Notes under the pieces: model-generated
The model's input: the letters and a program-made list of their open reading frames with translations, nothing else
Databases searched by the model: none
Told to the model about the DNA's origin: nothing
In this document: positions 25,897-34,143 of the stretch, one piece after another
Numbering within the stretch: the first letter of the stretch is position 1
How the letters are laid out: each line of letters begins with the position of its first letter
NCBI GenBank assembly: GCA_946535435.1
Contig: CAMNDM010000028.1
Coordinates: 1-49,164 of the forward strand
DNA length: 49,164 bases
Source of the DNA: Physcocola sp002396385
GTDB lineage: Bacteria; Bacteroidota; Bacteroidia; Bacteroidales; Paludibacteraceae
Direction: 5' to 3'
Translations under genes and position numbers: made by a program

Positions 25897-27261
25897 ATGG
25901 ACTTTGTCTCGCTTAAAGACTACCTGGCTTCGGTGCGTGCGGCGGTTGCCAACCATGTGGAGGCTGACGTATGGGTACGTGCCGAGATTAGCGAACTGAG
26001 GGTTAACGGTTCCGGCCATTGCTATCTGACGCTGGTTGAAAAGGAAGAGTCTGGAAAAATGAATGTCTGTGCGAAGGTTTCGGCTATTATTTGGGCGAAC
26101 CTTTATAATATGGTCGCTCCGATGTTCGAGTCGGTAACCAGACAACCGCTGCAACGCGGCATGACTGTTTTGGTGAGGGTCTCGCCCAATTTTCATGAGG
26201 CGTTTGGCTTTTCGCTGATTATTTCGGACATTGACCCTACTTTCACGTTAGGCGATATGGCCCGTCGGCGGCAGGAGGTGATCGACAAGCTTAAAGCCGA
26301 TGGCGTGTGGGATATGAACCGCGAACTGCAGTTCCCTTCCTTGCCGCAGAGGGTGGCCGTTATCTCGTCGGAAACGGCAGCGGGCTTTGGCGATTTTGTC
26401 AACCAACTGGAAAACAACGCACGGCATTTCAAATTTTACTGGCACCTATTTCCGGCTGTCATGCAGGGCGATGGCGCTCCGGCTTCTATAATGTCGGCCC
26501 TCGATGAGGTGTATGCACATTCCGACCTGTTCGATGTGGTGGTTATTGTGCGGGGTGGTGGCGCATCGGCCGATATGCTCGCATTTGACGACTACGACCT
26601 TGCCTCGTGTTGTGCGCAATTCCCTTTGCCCATTGTGTCGGGTGTTGGTCATGAACGTGACACGTGTGTGGTCGATATGGTCGCCTGGCGGCGTTGCAAG
26701 ACACCAACAGCAGTGGGTGCGATGCTGGTGGAATGTATGGAACAGGCTTATGCCCGTTTAGAAGAATTGGCGCTTCTGCTCGATAGTGAGACCCGCCAGC
26801 TTTTACAAGACGAGAAAAACAGGTTGGCGTCGGCCCATTTGGTGCTGGCTAAAACTGTGCCGCTGAAGCTGTCCGCTGAAAAGACGTTGCTGACAAACTT
26901 ATGCGCTGCCTTGCGTGTGGCTGTGGCGAACGAGTGTAAAGGAGCCGAAAACAGACTGCATAATAAGATGGCTGATTTGAAGTCGGTTGTCCGTCTGGCT
27001 GCACATTCGGCCGAATCGCATATAGGAACTTTGATTCCAAGATTGTCTCAAGCCAGCCGTTCGTTGGTGGGCTTGCAACAAGCGAAAGTGGAACTATTGG
27101 CCCAAAAGGTGGATTTGCTCTCTCCACAAAAATTACTGGAAAAAGGCTATACCCTTACTTTGAAAAACGGAAAAATCGTGCGCTCTGCCAGCTGTTTGGA
27201 GAAGGGGGAAAGGGTGGAGACTGTTTTTGCCGATGGTAGGCGGACTAGTATTGTAGAATAA
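25897..27261 (+). CDS. xseA: Exodeoxyribonuclease VII large subunit
   Basis: XseA forms the catalytic and DNA-binding chain of exonuclease VII, which degrades single-stranded DNA from both ends. The 454 residues start with an OB-fold (VWVRAEISELRVNGSGHCYL, about 28-47). The catalytic core includes FPSLPQRVAVISSETAAG, VVIVRGGGASADML, and GVGHERDTCVVDMVAWRRCK with PTAVG. A long helical region follows. A GTG at 25873 would overlap the upstream gene; ATG at 25897 (MDFVSLKDYLA) is preferred and leaves a 10-bp gap. The small subunit gene follows. Confidence 0.94.
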   Translation: MDFVSLKDYLASVRAAVANHVEADVWVRAEISELRVNGSGHCYLTLVEKEESGKMNVCAKVSAIIWANLYNMVAPMFESVTRQPLQRGMTVLVRVSPNFHEAFGFSLIISDIDPTFTLGDMARRRQEVIDKLKADGVWDMNRELQFPSLPQRVAVISSETAAGFGDFVNQLENNARHFKFYWHLFPAVMQGDGAPASIMSALDEVYAHSDLFDVVVIVRGGGASADMLAFDDYDLASCCAQFPLPIVSGVGHERDTCVVDMVAWRRCKTPTAVGAMLVECMEQAYARLEELALLLDSETRQLLQDEKNRLASAHLVLAKTVPLKLSAEKTLLTNLCAALRVAVANECKGAENRLHNKMADLKSVVRLAAHSAESHIGTLIPRLSQASRSLVGLQQAKVELLAQKVDLLSPQKLLEKGYTLTLKNGKIVRSASCLEKGERVETVFADGRRTSIVE

Positions 27262-27275
27262 AAGTATTGATAAAT

Positions 27276-27491
27276 ATGGCAACAAAGAAAACAGTTGAAA
27301 AGGATCTCAGCTATAACGAGTCGGTTGAACGGCTGGAAAGTATTGTCGAAAAAATAGAAAATGGTGAGATGGATGTCGACCAGTTGGCTTCGCAAGTAGA
27401 AGAAGCCGCAAAGCTAATAAAGGCATGCAAAGAAAAACTCTTCACCACTAACGCAACGATTGAAAAAATGTTGAAGGATTTGGATAAATAG
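27276..27491 (+). CDS. xseB: Exodeoxyribonuclease VII small subunit
   Basis: A 71-residue protein with the XseB hairpin of two helices: LSYNESVERLESIVEKIENG, the turn MDVDQLASQVEEAAKLIKAC, and KEKLFTTNATIEKML. Several XseB chains bind the long helix of XseA. The gene is 14 bp after xseA. A frame start at 27267 uses TTG; the ATG at 27276 (MATKKTVEKD) is chosen. Confidence 0.93.
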   Translation: MATKKTVEKDLSYNESVERLESIVEKIENGEMDVDQLASQVEEAAKLIKACKEKLFTTNATIEKMLKDLDK

Positions 27492-27565
27492 GTTTCTCAT
27501 TCTGTAGAGTTTGCTTAACTTTACACATCTTCAAAGGAAATTTCTAACTTTTAATTTATAGTGAT

Positions 27566-28266
27566 ATGAACAAATTTCTGTTTTATTAAAAACTATTCTG
27601 GTTGCTGCTATCTGTTCCCTGAACCTTGTGGCTTGTAGCAGTGATGACGATGATGATAATTCATACTTGTCTCCTGTACTTGTGGGTAATCCAACTTCCG
27701 CACAAGAAGTCTCGGGTAACACTTGGGTGCTTAATAAAGCGAAGTCCAGCGCTTTTGCGGAAATGAATAGTATTAAAGGTCCATCTGTAATTGAAGGTTC
27801 CCAAGGTGATGGTATTATTCCAGAAGCCTTTACCTTTAATAGCGACGGCACTGCAGAGGTTTTGGCTAGTGGAATCAAGTCAAATGGTAATTATAGCATA
27901 AATGGCAGACAGTTCTCTTGCTCATACAAAGTTCTTCTTAACAAGACTGAATGGGATGAAAATGGAACTGTAGAGTCTAAAGTTGAAAAAGATTTTACTC
28001 TTGAGAAGGATTTTGACGTCACCAAGTTACTTAACGAAGAATTGGGTGCGGCATCAGGTCCAATGACGACAACTTTTACACAGTGTGAGATTTCAAAGTT
28101 AGGTAGTCAACTCATCCTTAATTTGACTATGACAACTAAGTTTAATTCCGATGATATGGATCTTTCTGGCGCATACGAGTTCGGAGAACAATTTGGTAAC
28201 TTGATTAATAACACTGTGAAGTCTAAAAAGTATATCGCTTACACTTTGGTATACGAAAAGAAATAA
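27566..28266 (+). CDS. Putative lipoprotein with an apparent frameshift in the signal peptide
   Basis: The main frame encodes VACSSDDDDNSYLSP and about 200 further residues, an acidic linker after a lipobox cysteine as in other lipoproteins here. Read upstream, that frame continues as LLKTILVAAICSLNLVAC, a good signal peptide, but has no ATG. The only nearby ATG (27566, MNKFLF) is one frame off and stops at once. Adding one T to the TTTT run near 27581-27584 would join MNKFLF to LLKTILVAA. The mature part resembles small beta-barrel or calycin-like lipoproteins (NTWVLNKAKSSAF, NGNYSINGRQFSC), but I do not recognise it. GTG at 27628 would lack a signal peptide. It could be a true mutation or a sequence error. 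Confidence 0.65.
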
Positions 28267-28287
28267 ACTGACAATAGGCAAAAGTCG

Positions 28288-28319
28288 GCCGGGAGACATC
28301 TGTTTCCCGGCTTTTTTTG
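28288..28319 (+). terminator. Terminator after the frameshifted lipoprotein
   Basis: A 7-bp stem GCCGGGA / TCCCGGC (28288-28294 with 28305-28311), followed by seven T. Confidence 0.8.
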
Positions 28320-28373
28320 TTCTTTTTTTCAGCATTGGCCGTTTAAATTAAGGTGAATAGACGATATTTTATG

Positions 28374-28381
28374 TATATTTG
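28374..28381 (+). promoter_or_regulatory. Candidate -7 element for dapB-lepB
   Basis: TATATTTG matches TAnnTTTG; the dapB ATG lies about 27 nt after the inferred start site. Confidence 0.55.
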
Positions 28382-28414
28382 TAGATTGAAATAAAATTGA
28401 AAATAAAATAGATT

Positions 28415-29173
28415 ATGAAGATAGCACTTGTAGGTTATGGGAAGATGGGTAAAATCATCGAAGGCATAGCCAAATCGCGCGGACATGAAATTGTCTCTAT
28501 CATTGATATCGACAATCAGCAAGATTTTGAATCGGCTGCTTTCAAAAGTGCCGATGTCGCCATCGAGTTCTCGATTCCTAAAGTTGCTCCTACAAACATT
28601 CGCAAGTGCTTTGCTGCTGGAGTGCCTGTTGTGTGTGGCACCACAGGTTGGGCTGACCAGATGGAGGATGTGAAGAAAGATATGGCAGCCAGCAACGGCA
28701 CATTGTTCTGGTCGTCGAACTACAGCATTGGCGTGAATATCTTTAATGCTGTCAGCAAGTACCTGGCTAAAATAATGAACGGCTTCACCAATTACGATGT
28801 GAAGATGAGCGAGGTGCACCACATCCATAAACTCGACTGGCCGAGTGGTACGGCTATTACTTTGGCTGAGGGGGTTGTGGAAAACCTCGACCGCAAGAAG
28901 AAATGGGTGAAGGGTACCTTTACCGCTCCCGATGGCTCTGTGTCTGGAACTGAAAACTGCAAGGCCGACGAAATGCCAGTAAGTTCTATCCGCCGTGGCG
29001 AAGTTCCCGGCATACACACTATTGTGTATGAGAGCGAGGCCGATATCATTACTATCGACCATAATGCGAAAAGCCGAGAGGGTTTTGCCCTTGGCGCTGT
29101 TCTCGCTGCTGAGTATACTGCTGGAAAAAAAGGTTTCTTAGGCATGTCTGATATGCTTGATTTCTTAAAGTAA
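28415..29173 (+). CDS. dapB: 4-hydroxy-tetrahydrodipicolinate reductase
   Basis: DapB reduces the dihydrodipicolinate precursor with NAD(P)H on the way to diaminopimelate and lysine. The 252 residues show the Rossmann motif LVGYGKMGKIIEGIA (4-18), CGTTGW, the catalytic EVHHIHKLDWPSGTA with His-His and Lys (about 129-143), and SIRRGEVPGIHTIVYES. The usual Asp before PSGTA is replaced by Asp-Trp (LDWPSGTA). It joins lysA and lysC elsewhere in the window as part of one pathway. lepB starts 15 bp after it. Confidence 0.94.
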   Translation: MKIALVGYGKMGKIIEGIAKSRGHEIVSIIDIDNQQDFESAAFKSADVAIEFSIPKVAPTNIRKCFAAGVPVVCGTTGWADQMEDVKKDMAASNGTLFWSSNYSIGVNIFNAVSKYLAKIMNGFTNYDVKMSEVHHIHKLDWPSGTAITLAEGVVENLDRKKKWVKGTFTAPDGSVSGTENCKADEMPVSSIRRGEVPGIHTIVYESEADIITIDHNAKSREGFALGAVLAAEYTAGKKGFLGMSDMLDFLK

Positions 29174-29188
29174 ACCCCCTTGGTTGCA

Positions 29189-30748
29189 ATGACTGAAAAA
29201 CTTACGTCGGAACAGCCTGCTGTTCTCTCTTTCTCACAACGTTTGAAGGCTTCTACTACACTTGGAAAGGCCAAATTTATAGTCTGTGCCCTTCTGTGTG
29301 TCGTTTTGTCGGTGTGGATGGGACATTTTTGGATTCTACTTTTCGTCTTGTTCTTCTTCGACCTATACATTACAAAGTATGTGAACTGGGGCAGGTGGAA
29401 GGAAAGTAAAAATCCTACAATCCGGTTTGTGGCCGGTTGGGTGGATGCTATTGTATTCGCATTGGTGGCTGTCTACCTTATACATATTTATTTGTTCCAG
29501 CACTATAAAATACCTTCTTCCTCTATGGAGAAGTCGTTGCTGGTTGGCGATTACCTGTTTGTCAGTAAGTTGAGTTATGGTCCCCGTGTGCCTATGACTC
29601 CTCTTTCGTTCCCGTTGGTACAGAATACGTTACCGCTTGTCAATACAAAGTCGTACCTCGATTTTCCCGCATGGAAGTACCGCAGGCTGACGGGCTTTGG
29701 CCAAGTGGAGCGTTACGATGTGGTTGTCTTCAATTTCCCTGCTGGCGATACTGTATGCCGCAAGGTTGAGAATCCGGATTATTATTCCATCTGTTACCAA
29801 TTGGGACTGAAATCCATTCAGAGAGACTCTGTAACAATTGCGCGCCTCCGTGAAATGCCTTATTCGAAGCGTATTGACTCCATTTCCGCAATTGGACGCA
29901 ACCGTCTGCATACTACATTTGGAAAAGAAGAGTTTGGCGATGTTATTACGCGGCCTGTCGACCGGCGTGAAAATTATGTGAAACGCTGCATAGGTCTACC
30001 GGGTGAGACATTGGAAATAAAGGAAGGCAATGTGTTTATAAATGGAACGCCTATTGCCAATCCGAAGAACACCGAATTTAATTATTACGTAGTTTCGAAA
30101 GTCCCTTTCTCGCAACAATATCTTTCCCAGTTGGGTGTCAGCCTCGACGATCAACGCTTTATTCCTTACAACGATGGTTCGATGGGGAATGAAATGTTCT
30201 CAACCAAAGCCGCGTTCGAGCGTTTGGGTGCCGCCTCTACCGACTACGTTTTCTTCTTGCCGCTTACTGCGGAAATGAAAGCGCAACTTGACAACAATAA
30301 CGATGTGAAAAAAGTGGTGAAGGACGATAATACGGTTTTTGACAACGAGGGCGACCTTTATCCGTTGAAGGCGGAAACCCGTTGGTCTCGCGACAATTAC
30401 GGACCCATCTATATACCGAAAAAGGGGGAAACGCTGAAACTCACACCTGCAAACCTGCCTCTTTACGAACGCTGTATTGTGGCTTACGAAGGCAACAAAC
30501 TGCGTGTCGTTGGAGACGATATCTATATTAATGACGTCAAGTCGGATACCTATACATTCAAGATGGATTATTATTGGATGATGGGCGACAACAGACATAA
30601 TTCTGCCGATTCACGCTATTGGGGCTTTGTGCCGGAGGACCATGTCGTGGGCAAACCTTTGTTTATCTGGTTGTCTTTCGATAAAGACCTCCCTTGGTAT
30701 AAAAGCTTGCGAACCAGCCGGTTGCTGAAGTATGTAACGCACGAATAA
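29189..30748 (+). CDS. lepB: Signal peptidase I, long form
   Basis: LepB removes signal peptides from proteins crossing the inner membrane. The catalytic pair is visible as Ser112 in IPSSSMEKSL and Lys265 in NYVKRCIGLPGE; the C-terminal box MMGDNRHNSADSRYWGF is near 466-482. Two membrane segments precede the catalytic part (about 30-57 and 85-105). At 519 residues it is much longer than the about 320 of E. coli LepB because of a large insert between the serine and lysine boxes and another before the last box. A TTG at 29180 is possible, but ATG at 29189 is preferred. It probably shares a transcript with dapB. Confidence 0.93.
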   Translation: MTEKLTSEQPAVLSFSQRLKASTTLGKAKFIVCALLCVVLSVWMGHFWILLFVLFFFDLYITKYVNWGRWKESKNPTIRFVAGWVDAIVFALVAVYLIHIYLFQHYKIPSSSMEKSLLVGDYLFVSKLSYGPRVPMTPLSFPLVQNTLPLVNTKSYLDFPAWKYRRLTGFGQVERYDVVVFNFPAGDTVCRKVENPDYYSICYQLGLKSIQRDSVTIARLREMPYSKRIDSISAIGRNRLHTTFGKEEFGDVITRPVDRRENYVKRCIGLPGETLEIKEGNVFINGTPIANPKNTEFNYYVVSKVPFSQQYLSQLGVSLDDQRFIPYNDGSMGNEMFSTKAAFERLGAASTDYVFFLPLTAEMKAQLDNNNDVKKVVKDDNTVFDNEGDLYPLKAETRWSRDNYGPIYIPKKGETLKLTPANLPLYERCIVAYEGNKLRVVGDDIYINDVKSDTYTFKMDYYWMMGDNRHNSADSRYWGFVPEDHVVGKPLFIWLSFDKDLPWYKSLRTSRLLKYVTHE

Positions 30749-30823
30749 TGCTTTAGGGCCTGAATTGCTGTTTTGGCACTCTATTTGTACTTTGTTGTAA
30801 TGTACAACGAAATTGGATGAGTT

Positions 30824-31639
30824 ATGAAAAAAATAGTTCTTATCATATTGCTGGCTTTAACCCGCCTGGTTGGCTGGGCCGCTGGCGCTGAGTTTTATAC
30901 CGAACCGGTTTTCAAAGTTGGAGAAAAAGCCACCTTTAACCTTTATTATAATTTAGGTTTCGTGTGGATTCATGCCGGCGATGTGGTGTTTAAAGCTCAG
31001 GAACGCACATACAATAAAGAAAAAGTGTTGGGCTTACTTGTTGCTGGAACAACCACGTCAACATTCGACAAGATGTACTGTATCCGCGACTCGTTCGAAT
31101 CGTATGTCAATCCGGCTACAATGCGCCCTGTGTTCTACCGTGAGGCAAAGCACGAAGACAGCTATTTCGCCGCTCTCTCGTACACCTATACAGAAAAGGC
31201 GAACGAAGTTGACGCACATATGCACCGCTACAAACGCAGAAAGTTTGAAGACAAGCATATAAAGCTGGATAAAAGTACAAATGACTTGATTTTCAGTTGC
31301 TATAATTTCCGTAACCTGAATACCGACAAGTTGGCTGTGAACCAAACGGTTCCTTTCAATATGCTGTTCGATGACGACATTTACAACCTCGGTCTAACCT
31401 TTAAGGGAAAAACTACGGTTAAGCTGAAAAACGGGAAAAAGTATAAGGCGCTGAAGTTCGTGCCTAAACTTATAACCGGCGATTTGTTCAAAAAAGAAGA
31501 CGATATGGTTATTTATGTCAGCGACGATATGAACCATGTGCCTTTGCTTATTGAAGCGAAAATCAAGGTGGGAAGTGTGAAGGCTATGCTTGCCGATTAC
31601 ACTAATTCGAAGTATCCGATTACTTCCCTCATTAAATAG
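30824..31639 (+). CDS. Exported DUF3108 family protein
   Basis: A 271-residue protein with a signal peptide (MKKIVLIILLALTRLVGWAAG) and a beta-rich body: KVGEKATFNLYYNLGFVWIHAG, FDKMYCIRDSFESYVNP, and DDMNHVPLLIEAKIKVGSVKA. This pattern, with a start resembling lipid-carrier-like beta folds, fits DUF3108, whose function is not established. The NtrC-like regulator gene follows after 42 bp on the same strand and may be co-transcribed. No clear -7 element was found. Confidence 0.82.
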   Translation: MKKIVLIILLALTRLVGWAAGAEFYTEPVFKVGEKATFNLYYNLGFVWIHAGDVVFKAQERTYNKEKVLGLLVAGTTTSTFDKMYCIRDSFESYVNPATMRPVFYREAKHEDSYFAALSYTYTEKANEVDAHMHRYKRRKFEDKHIKLDKSTNDLIFSCYNFRNLNTDKLAVNQTVPFNMLFDDDIYNLGLTFKGKTTVKLKNGKKYKALKFVPKLITGDLFKKEDDMVIYVSDDMNHVPLLIEAKIKVGSVKAMLADYTNSKYPITSLIK

Positions 31640-31681
31640 TAAAAAACTCATAATATACTATAAACTACAGCAATTGCTAAT

Positions 31682-32848
31682 ATGGCTAAGATTTTAGTAA
31701 TAGACGACGAACGAAGCATCCGCAATGTTATGAAGGAGGCTTTGGAGCTGGAACAGCATAAGGTGACTTGCGCTGAGGATGGTTTCAAAGGTTTAGACTG
31801 CCTGAAGAATGAAAAATTTGACCTGGTGTTCTCCGATATTAAAATGGAGGGCATTGACGGTATTGAGGTGCTTGAAAAAATAAAGGAACTTTATCCCGAA
31901 GTGTCGGTTGTGATGATTTCGGGCCATGGTAATATAGAAACGGCTGTCGAGTGCCTGAAAAAGGGTGCTTTCGACTATCTGGAAAAGCCTTTTGATTTGA
32001 ACCGTCTGGTCGTTTGTGCACGTAATGCTTTGCAGCACAGCAGCCTGGTGGTTGAAACCAAGGTTTTGAAAAAACAGGTGGCCAAGACGAATAAAATGGT
32101 GGGTGAGTCGCCTGCTATTAACCATTTGCGTGAGATTATCGAGCGTGTGGCACCTACCGATGCCCGTGTGCTCATTACTGGAGAGAACGGTACGGGTAAA
32201 GAGGTGGTGGCTCGCCAACTGTTCGAGTTAAGCAACCGTAACAAAGGACCTTTCGTGGAGGTCAATTGTGCGGCTATTCCGCCTGAACTGATTGAGAGCG
32301 AGTTGTTCGGACATGAGAAGGGCTCGTTCACTTCTGCTCTTAAACAGCATATCGGGAAATTCGAACAGGCTGACGGAGGAACCCTCTTCCTTGACGAAAT
32401 TGGCGATATGAGCCTTTCTGCACAGACTAAAGTGCTCCGTGCCCTGCAAGAAAGTGAAATAACACGTGTGGGCGGCGATAAGGCCATTAAGGTGAATGTG
32501 CGTGTGCTTGCCGCTACCAACAAGGACCTGAAGAAGGAAATTGAAAATGGTAATTTCCGCGAGGACTTGTACCACAGGCTCAGTGTTATCCCTATCCATG
32601 TGCCGCCTCTGCGCGAACGTACCGAGGATATTCCTCTGCTGGTTAACTTTTTCAGTGAGAATATCTGTGGTGAACAGGGAGTCCCTGTGAGGTCTTTTAA
32701 CGACGACGCTATCGAGGAGTTGAAGAAATATAAGTGGACTGGTAATATAAGGGAACTCCACAACGTTGTTGAACGCCTGATTATTCTTTGTGGAACCACT
32801 ATAACGGTCGATGATGTAAGGGCATACGCTACGCCTACTTTCTTGTAG
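31682..32848 (+). CDS. NtrC-type response regulator (receiver + AAA+), no HTH
   Basis: A 388-residue regulator. The receiver domain (1-120) has the acidic pocket DDE (8-10), phospho-acceptor Asp52 in FSDIKMEG and Lys102. The sigma-54 AAA+ domain has Walker A GENGTGKE (168-174), Walker B GGTLFLDEIGD (232-242) and WTGNIREL (352-359). The loop that touches sigma-54, normally GAFTGA, reads GSFTSA (214-219). The protein stops at residue 388 without the usual Fis-like helix-turn-helix, so it may act without specific DNA binding or through a partner. The cognate histidine kinase is not in the window. Confidence 0.9.
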   Translation: MAKILVIDDERSIRNVMKEALELEQHKVTCAEDGFKGLDCLKNEKFDLVFSDIKMEGIDGIEVLEKIKELYPEVSVVMISGHGNIETAVECLKKGAFDYLEKPFDLNRLVVCARNALQHSSLVVETKVLKKQVAKTNKMVGESPAINHLREIIERVAPTDARVLITGENGTGKEVVARQLFELSNRNKGPFVEVNCAAIPPELIESELFGHEKGSFTSALKQHIGKFEQADGGTLFLDEIGDMSLSAQTKVLRALQESEITRVGGDKAIKVNVRVLAATNKDLKKEIENGNFREDLYHRLSVIPIHVPPLRERTEDIPLLVNFFSENICGEQGVPVRSFNDDAIEELKKYKWTGNIRELHNVVERLIILCGTTITVDDVRAYATPTFL

Positions 32849-32872
32849 ACAGATACGAATTATAATTAATGA

Positions 32873-32900
32873 AGCAGGATTTAATCCTGCTTTTTATTTT
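32873..32900 (+). terminator. Terminator after the NtrC-type regulator
   Basis: A stem AGCAGGATT / AATCCTGCT (32873-32891, very small loop), followed by TTTTATTTT. Confidence 0.75.
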
Positions 32901-32927
32901 GGAATACGGCTATTTCATCCAACCTTT

Positions 32928-33479
32928 ATGATTTCTAGTGTCAAATATATACTTCTTGCTCTTTTTCTCGGTGTTTCTGCTGCGAATGCAGCAAAAGTGC
33001 CGGAACAGACCAGTTTGAAAGACAGCATGATTCTTTATGCCTATTTGCAAGCCTATAAGTTAGATACTATATTGGCGAAACCAGAGGTAAGGCAAAACAA
33101 GAAAGATTTTGTGAATCATGTAGGATTGCTTTATAATAATAGATATAAGCGAGGTTGCTATGTAGATTCTCTTTTGGTTGTGCTTGGTCTTTCGCCTGAT
33201 GAATTAGAGAAAGGAACTTTCAAAGAGAAAGACTTGCCTCCCTATGTCTCTATGCTCTTTGTTTTTATTACGCAGACGTTTGTTTCGGAAATGATGTTTG
33301 AACGTTATGCTTATAATTCTACCACAAAAGCGAATGCTTTTACTGCGCTTCAAATTTATTTGTCTGATGAGTATAGTAAAGACGATATTGACATTTATAT
33401 TGACGAATGCAAGCGCTTGATAGGAAATAAGAGAAAAGAAACGGTTGAGGGTCCTGATTCGATTTACTTCCAATTTTAA
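32928..33479 (+). CDS. Exported protein of unknown function
   Basis: A 183-residue protein with a signal peptide (MISSVKYILLALFLGVSAANA). The rest is mostly helical and charged (LKDSMILYAYLQAYKLDTIL, SKDDIDIYIDECKRLIGNK), with no cysteine pair or catalytic motif I recognise. It has its own terminators on both sides, so it is a single-gene unit. Base composition is more A/T-rich than neighbouring housekeeping genes, which may hint at a younger gene, but this was judged by eye. Confidence 0.72.
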   Translation: MISSVKYILLALFLGVSAANAAKVPEQTSLKDSMILYAYLQAYKLDTILAKPEVRQNKKDFVNHVGLLYNNRYKRGCYVDSLLVVLGLSPDELEKGTFKEKDLPPYVSMLFVFITQTFVSEMMFERYAYNSTTKANAFTALQIYLSDEYSKDDIDIYIDECKRLIGNKRKETVEGPDSIYFQF

Positions 33480-33483
33480 AGAA

Positions 33484-33512
33484 AAAAGCGTGCTTTGCGG
33501 GCACGCTTTTGG
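33484..33512. terminator. Bidirectional terminator between the orphan gene and folE
   Basis: A perfect 10-bp stem AAAAGCGTGC / GCACGCTTTT (33484-33493 with 33501-33510) lies between converging genes. Confidence 0.78.
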
Positions 33513-33528
33513 ATTTATATAGTCTCCT

Positions 33529-34140
33529 TTATTTGTTGGCGATGAGGTTCATAAACTCGTCGCGGGTGGCTTTGCTGTTAAAAACACCTGTAAAGTCGCT
33601 GGTGGTAGTCACACTGTGCATCTTTTCAATGCCGCGCATCTGCATGCACATGTGTTGCGCTTCCAAAACTACCATTACGCCCTGTGGTTGCAGCACTTCG
33701 TCGATGCATTCTTTTATCTGGGTGGTAAGGCGTTCCTGAATCTGTAGACGTCTTGAAAGAATCTCCACTACGCGGGCAATCTTGCTTAGACCGGTGATTT
33801 TCCCTTGCGGAATGTAGGCCACGTGTGCCTTTCCGAAAAAAGGCAGTATGTGGTGCTCGCAGAGCGAGAAGAAGTCAATGTCTTTTACGATGACCATCTG
33901 GTTGTAGTCTTCGTTGAATATGGCCGATTTCAGCACATCTTTCGGATCTATTTTATAGCCGTAAGTCAAGTATTGCAACGACTTCGCCACACGTTCAGGA
34001 GTTTTAATAAGACCTTCTCTTTCAACATCTTCACCCAAAAGGCTGATGGTCTCCCTTATAAAGGGTTTCAAGGCTTCTGTCGTCTCCTCTTTGGGGTATT
34101 TTACCCTGTCCCAAGGTTTCATTTGTAGGTCGTCTGCCAT
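33529..34140 (-). CDS. folE: GTP cyclohydrolase I
   Basis: FolE turns GTP into dihydroneopterin triphosphate, the first step of folate synthesis. The 203 residues carry the zinc ligands Cys94 and His97 (FSLCEHHILPFFG) and Cys165 (AQHMCMQMRGI), with IPQGKITGLSKIARVVEI and SVTTTSDFTGVF around the active site. It is the third gene of a run with the SPOR protein and the 335-residue exported protein; only 3 bp separate it from the latter, so expression is probably coupled. Confidence 0.96.
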   Translation of the reverse strand: MADDLQMKPWDRVKYPKEETTEALKPFIRETISLLGEDVEREGLIKTPERVAKSLQYLTYGYKIDPKDVLKSAIFNEDYNQMVIVKDIDFFSLCEHHILPFFGKAHVAYIPQGKITGLSKIARVVEILSRRLQIQERLTTQIKECIDEVLQPQGVMVVLEAQHMCMQMRGIEKMHSVTTTSDFTGVFNSKATRDEFMNLIANK

Positions 34141-34143
34141 TCC

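Noticed and set aside
28343..29062. Minus-strand open frame of 239 codons
   Set aside because: Antisense to dapB; the sense gene has all catalytic motifs.
30794..30808. Small palindrome GTTGTA...TACAAC before the DUF3108 gene
   Set aside because: Six-base arms are too short to claim an operator without further evidence.
31975..32799. Minus-strand open frame of 274 codons
   Set aside because: Antisense to the NtrC-type regulator; no domain seen.
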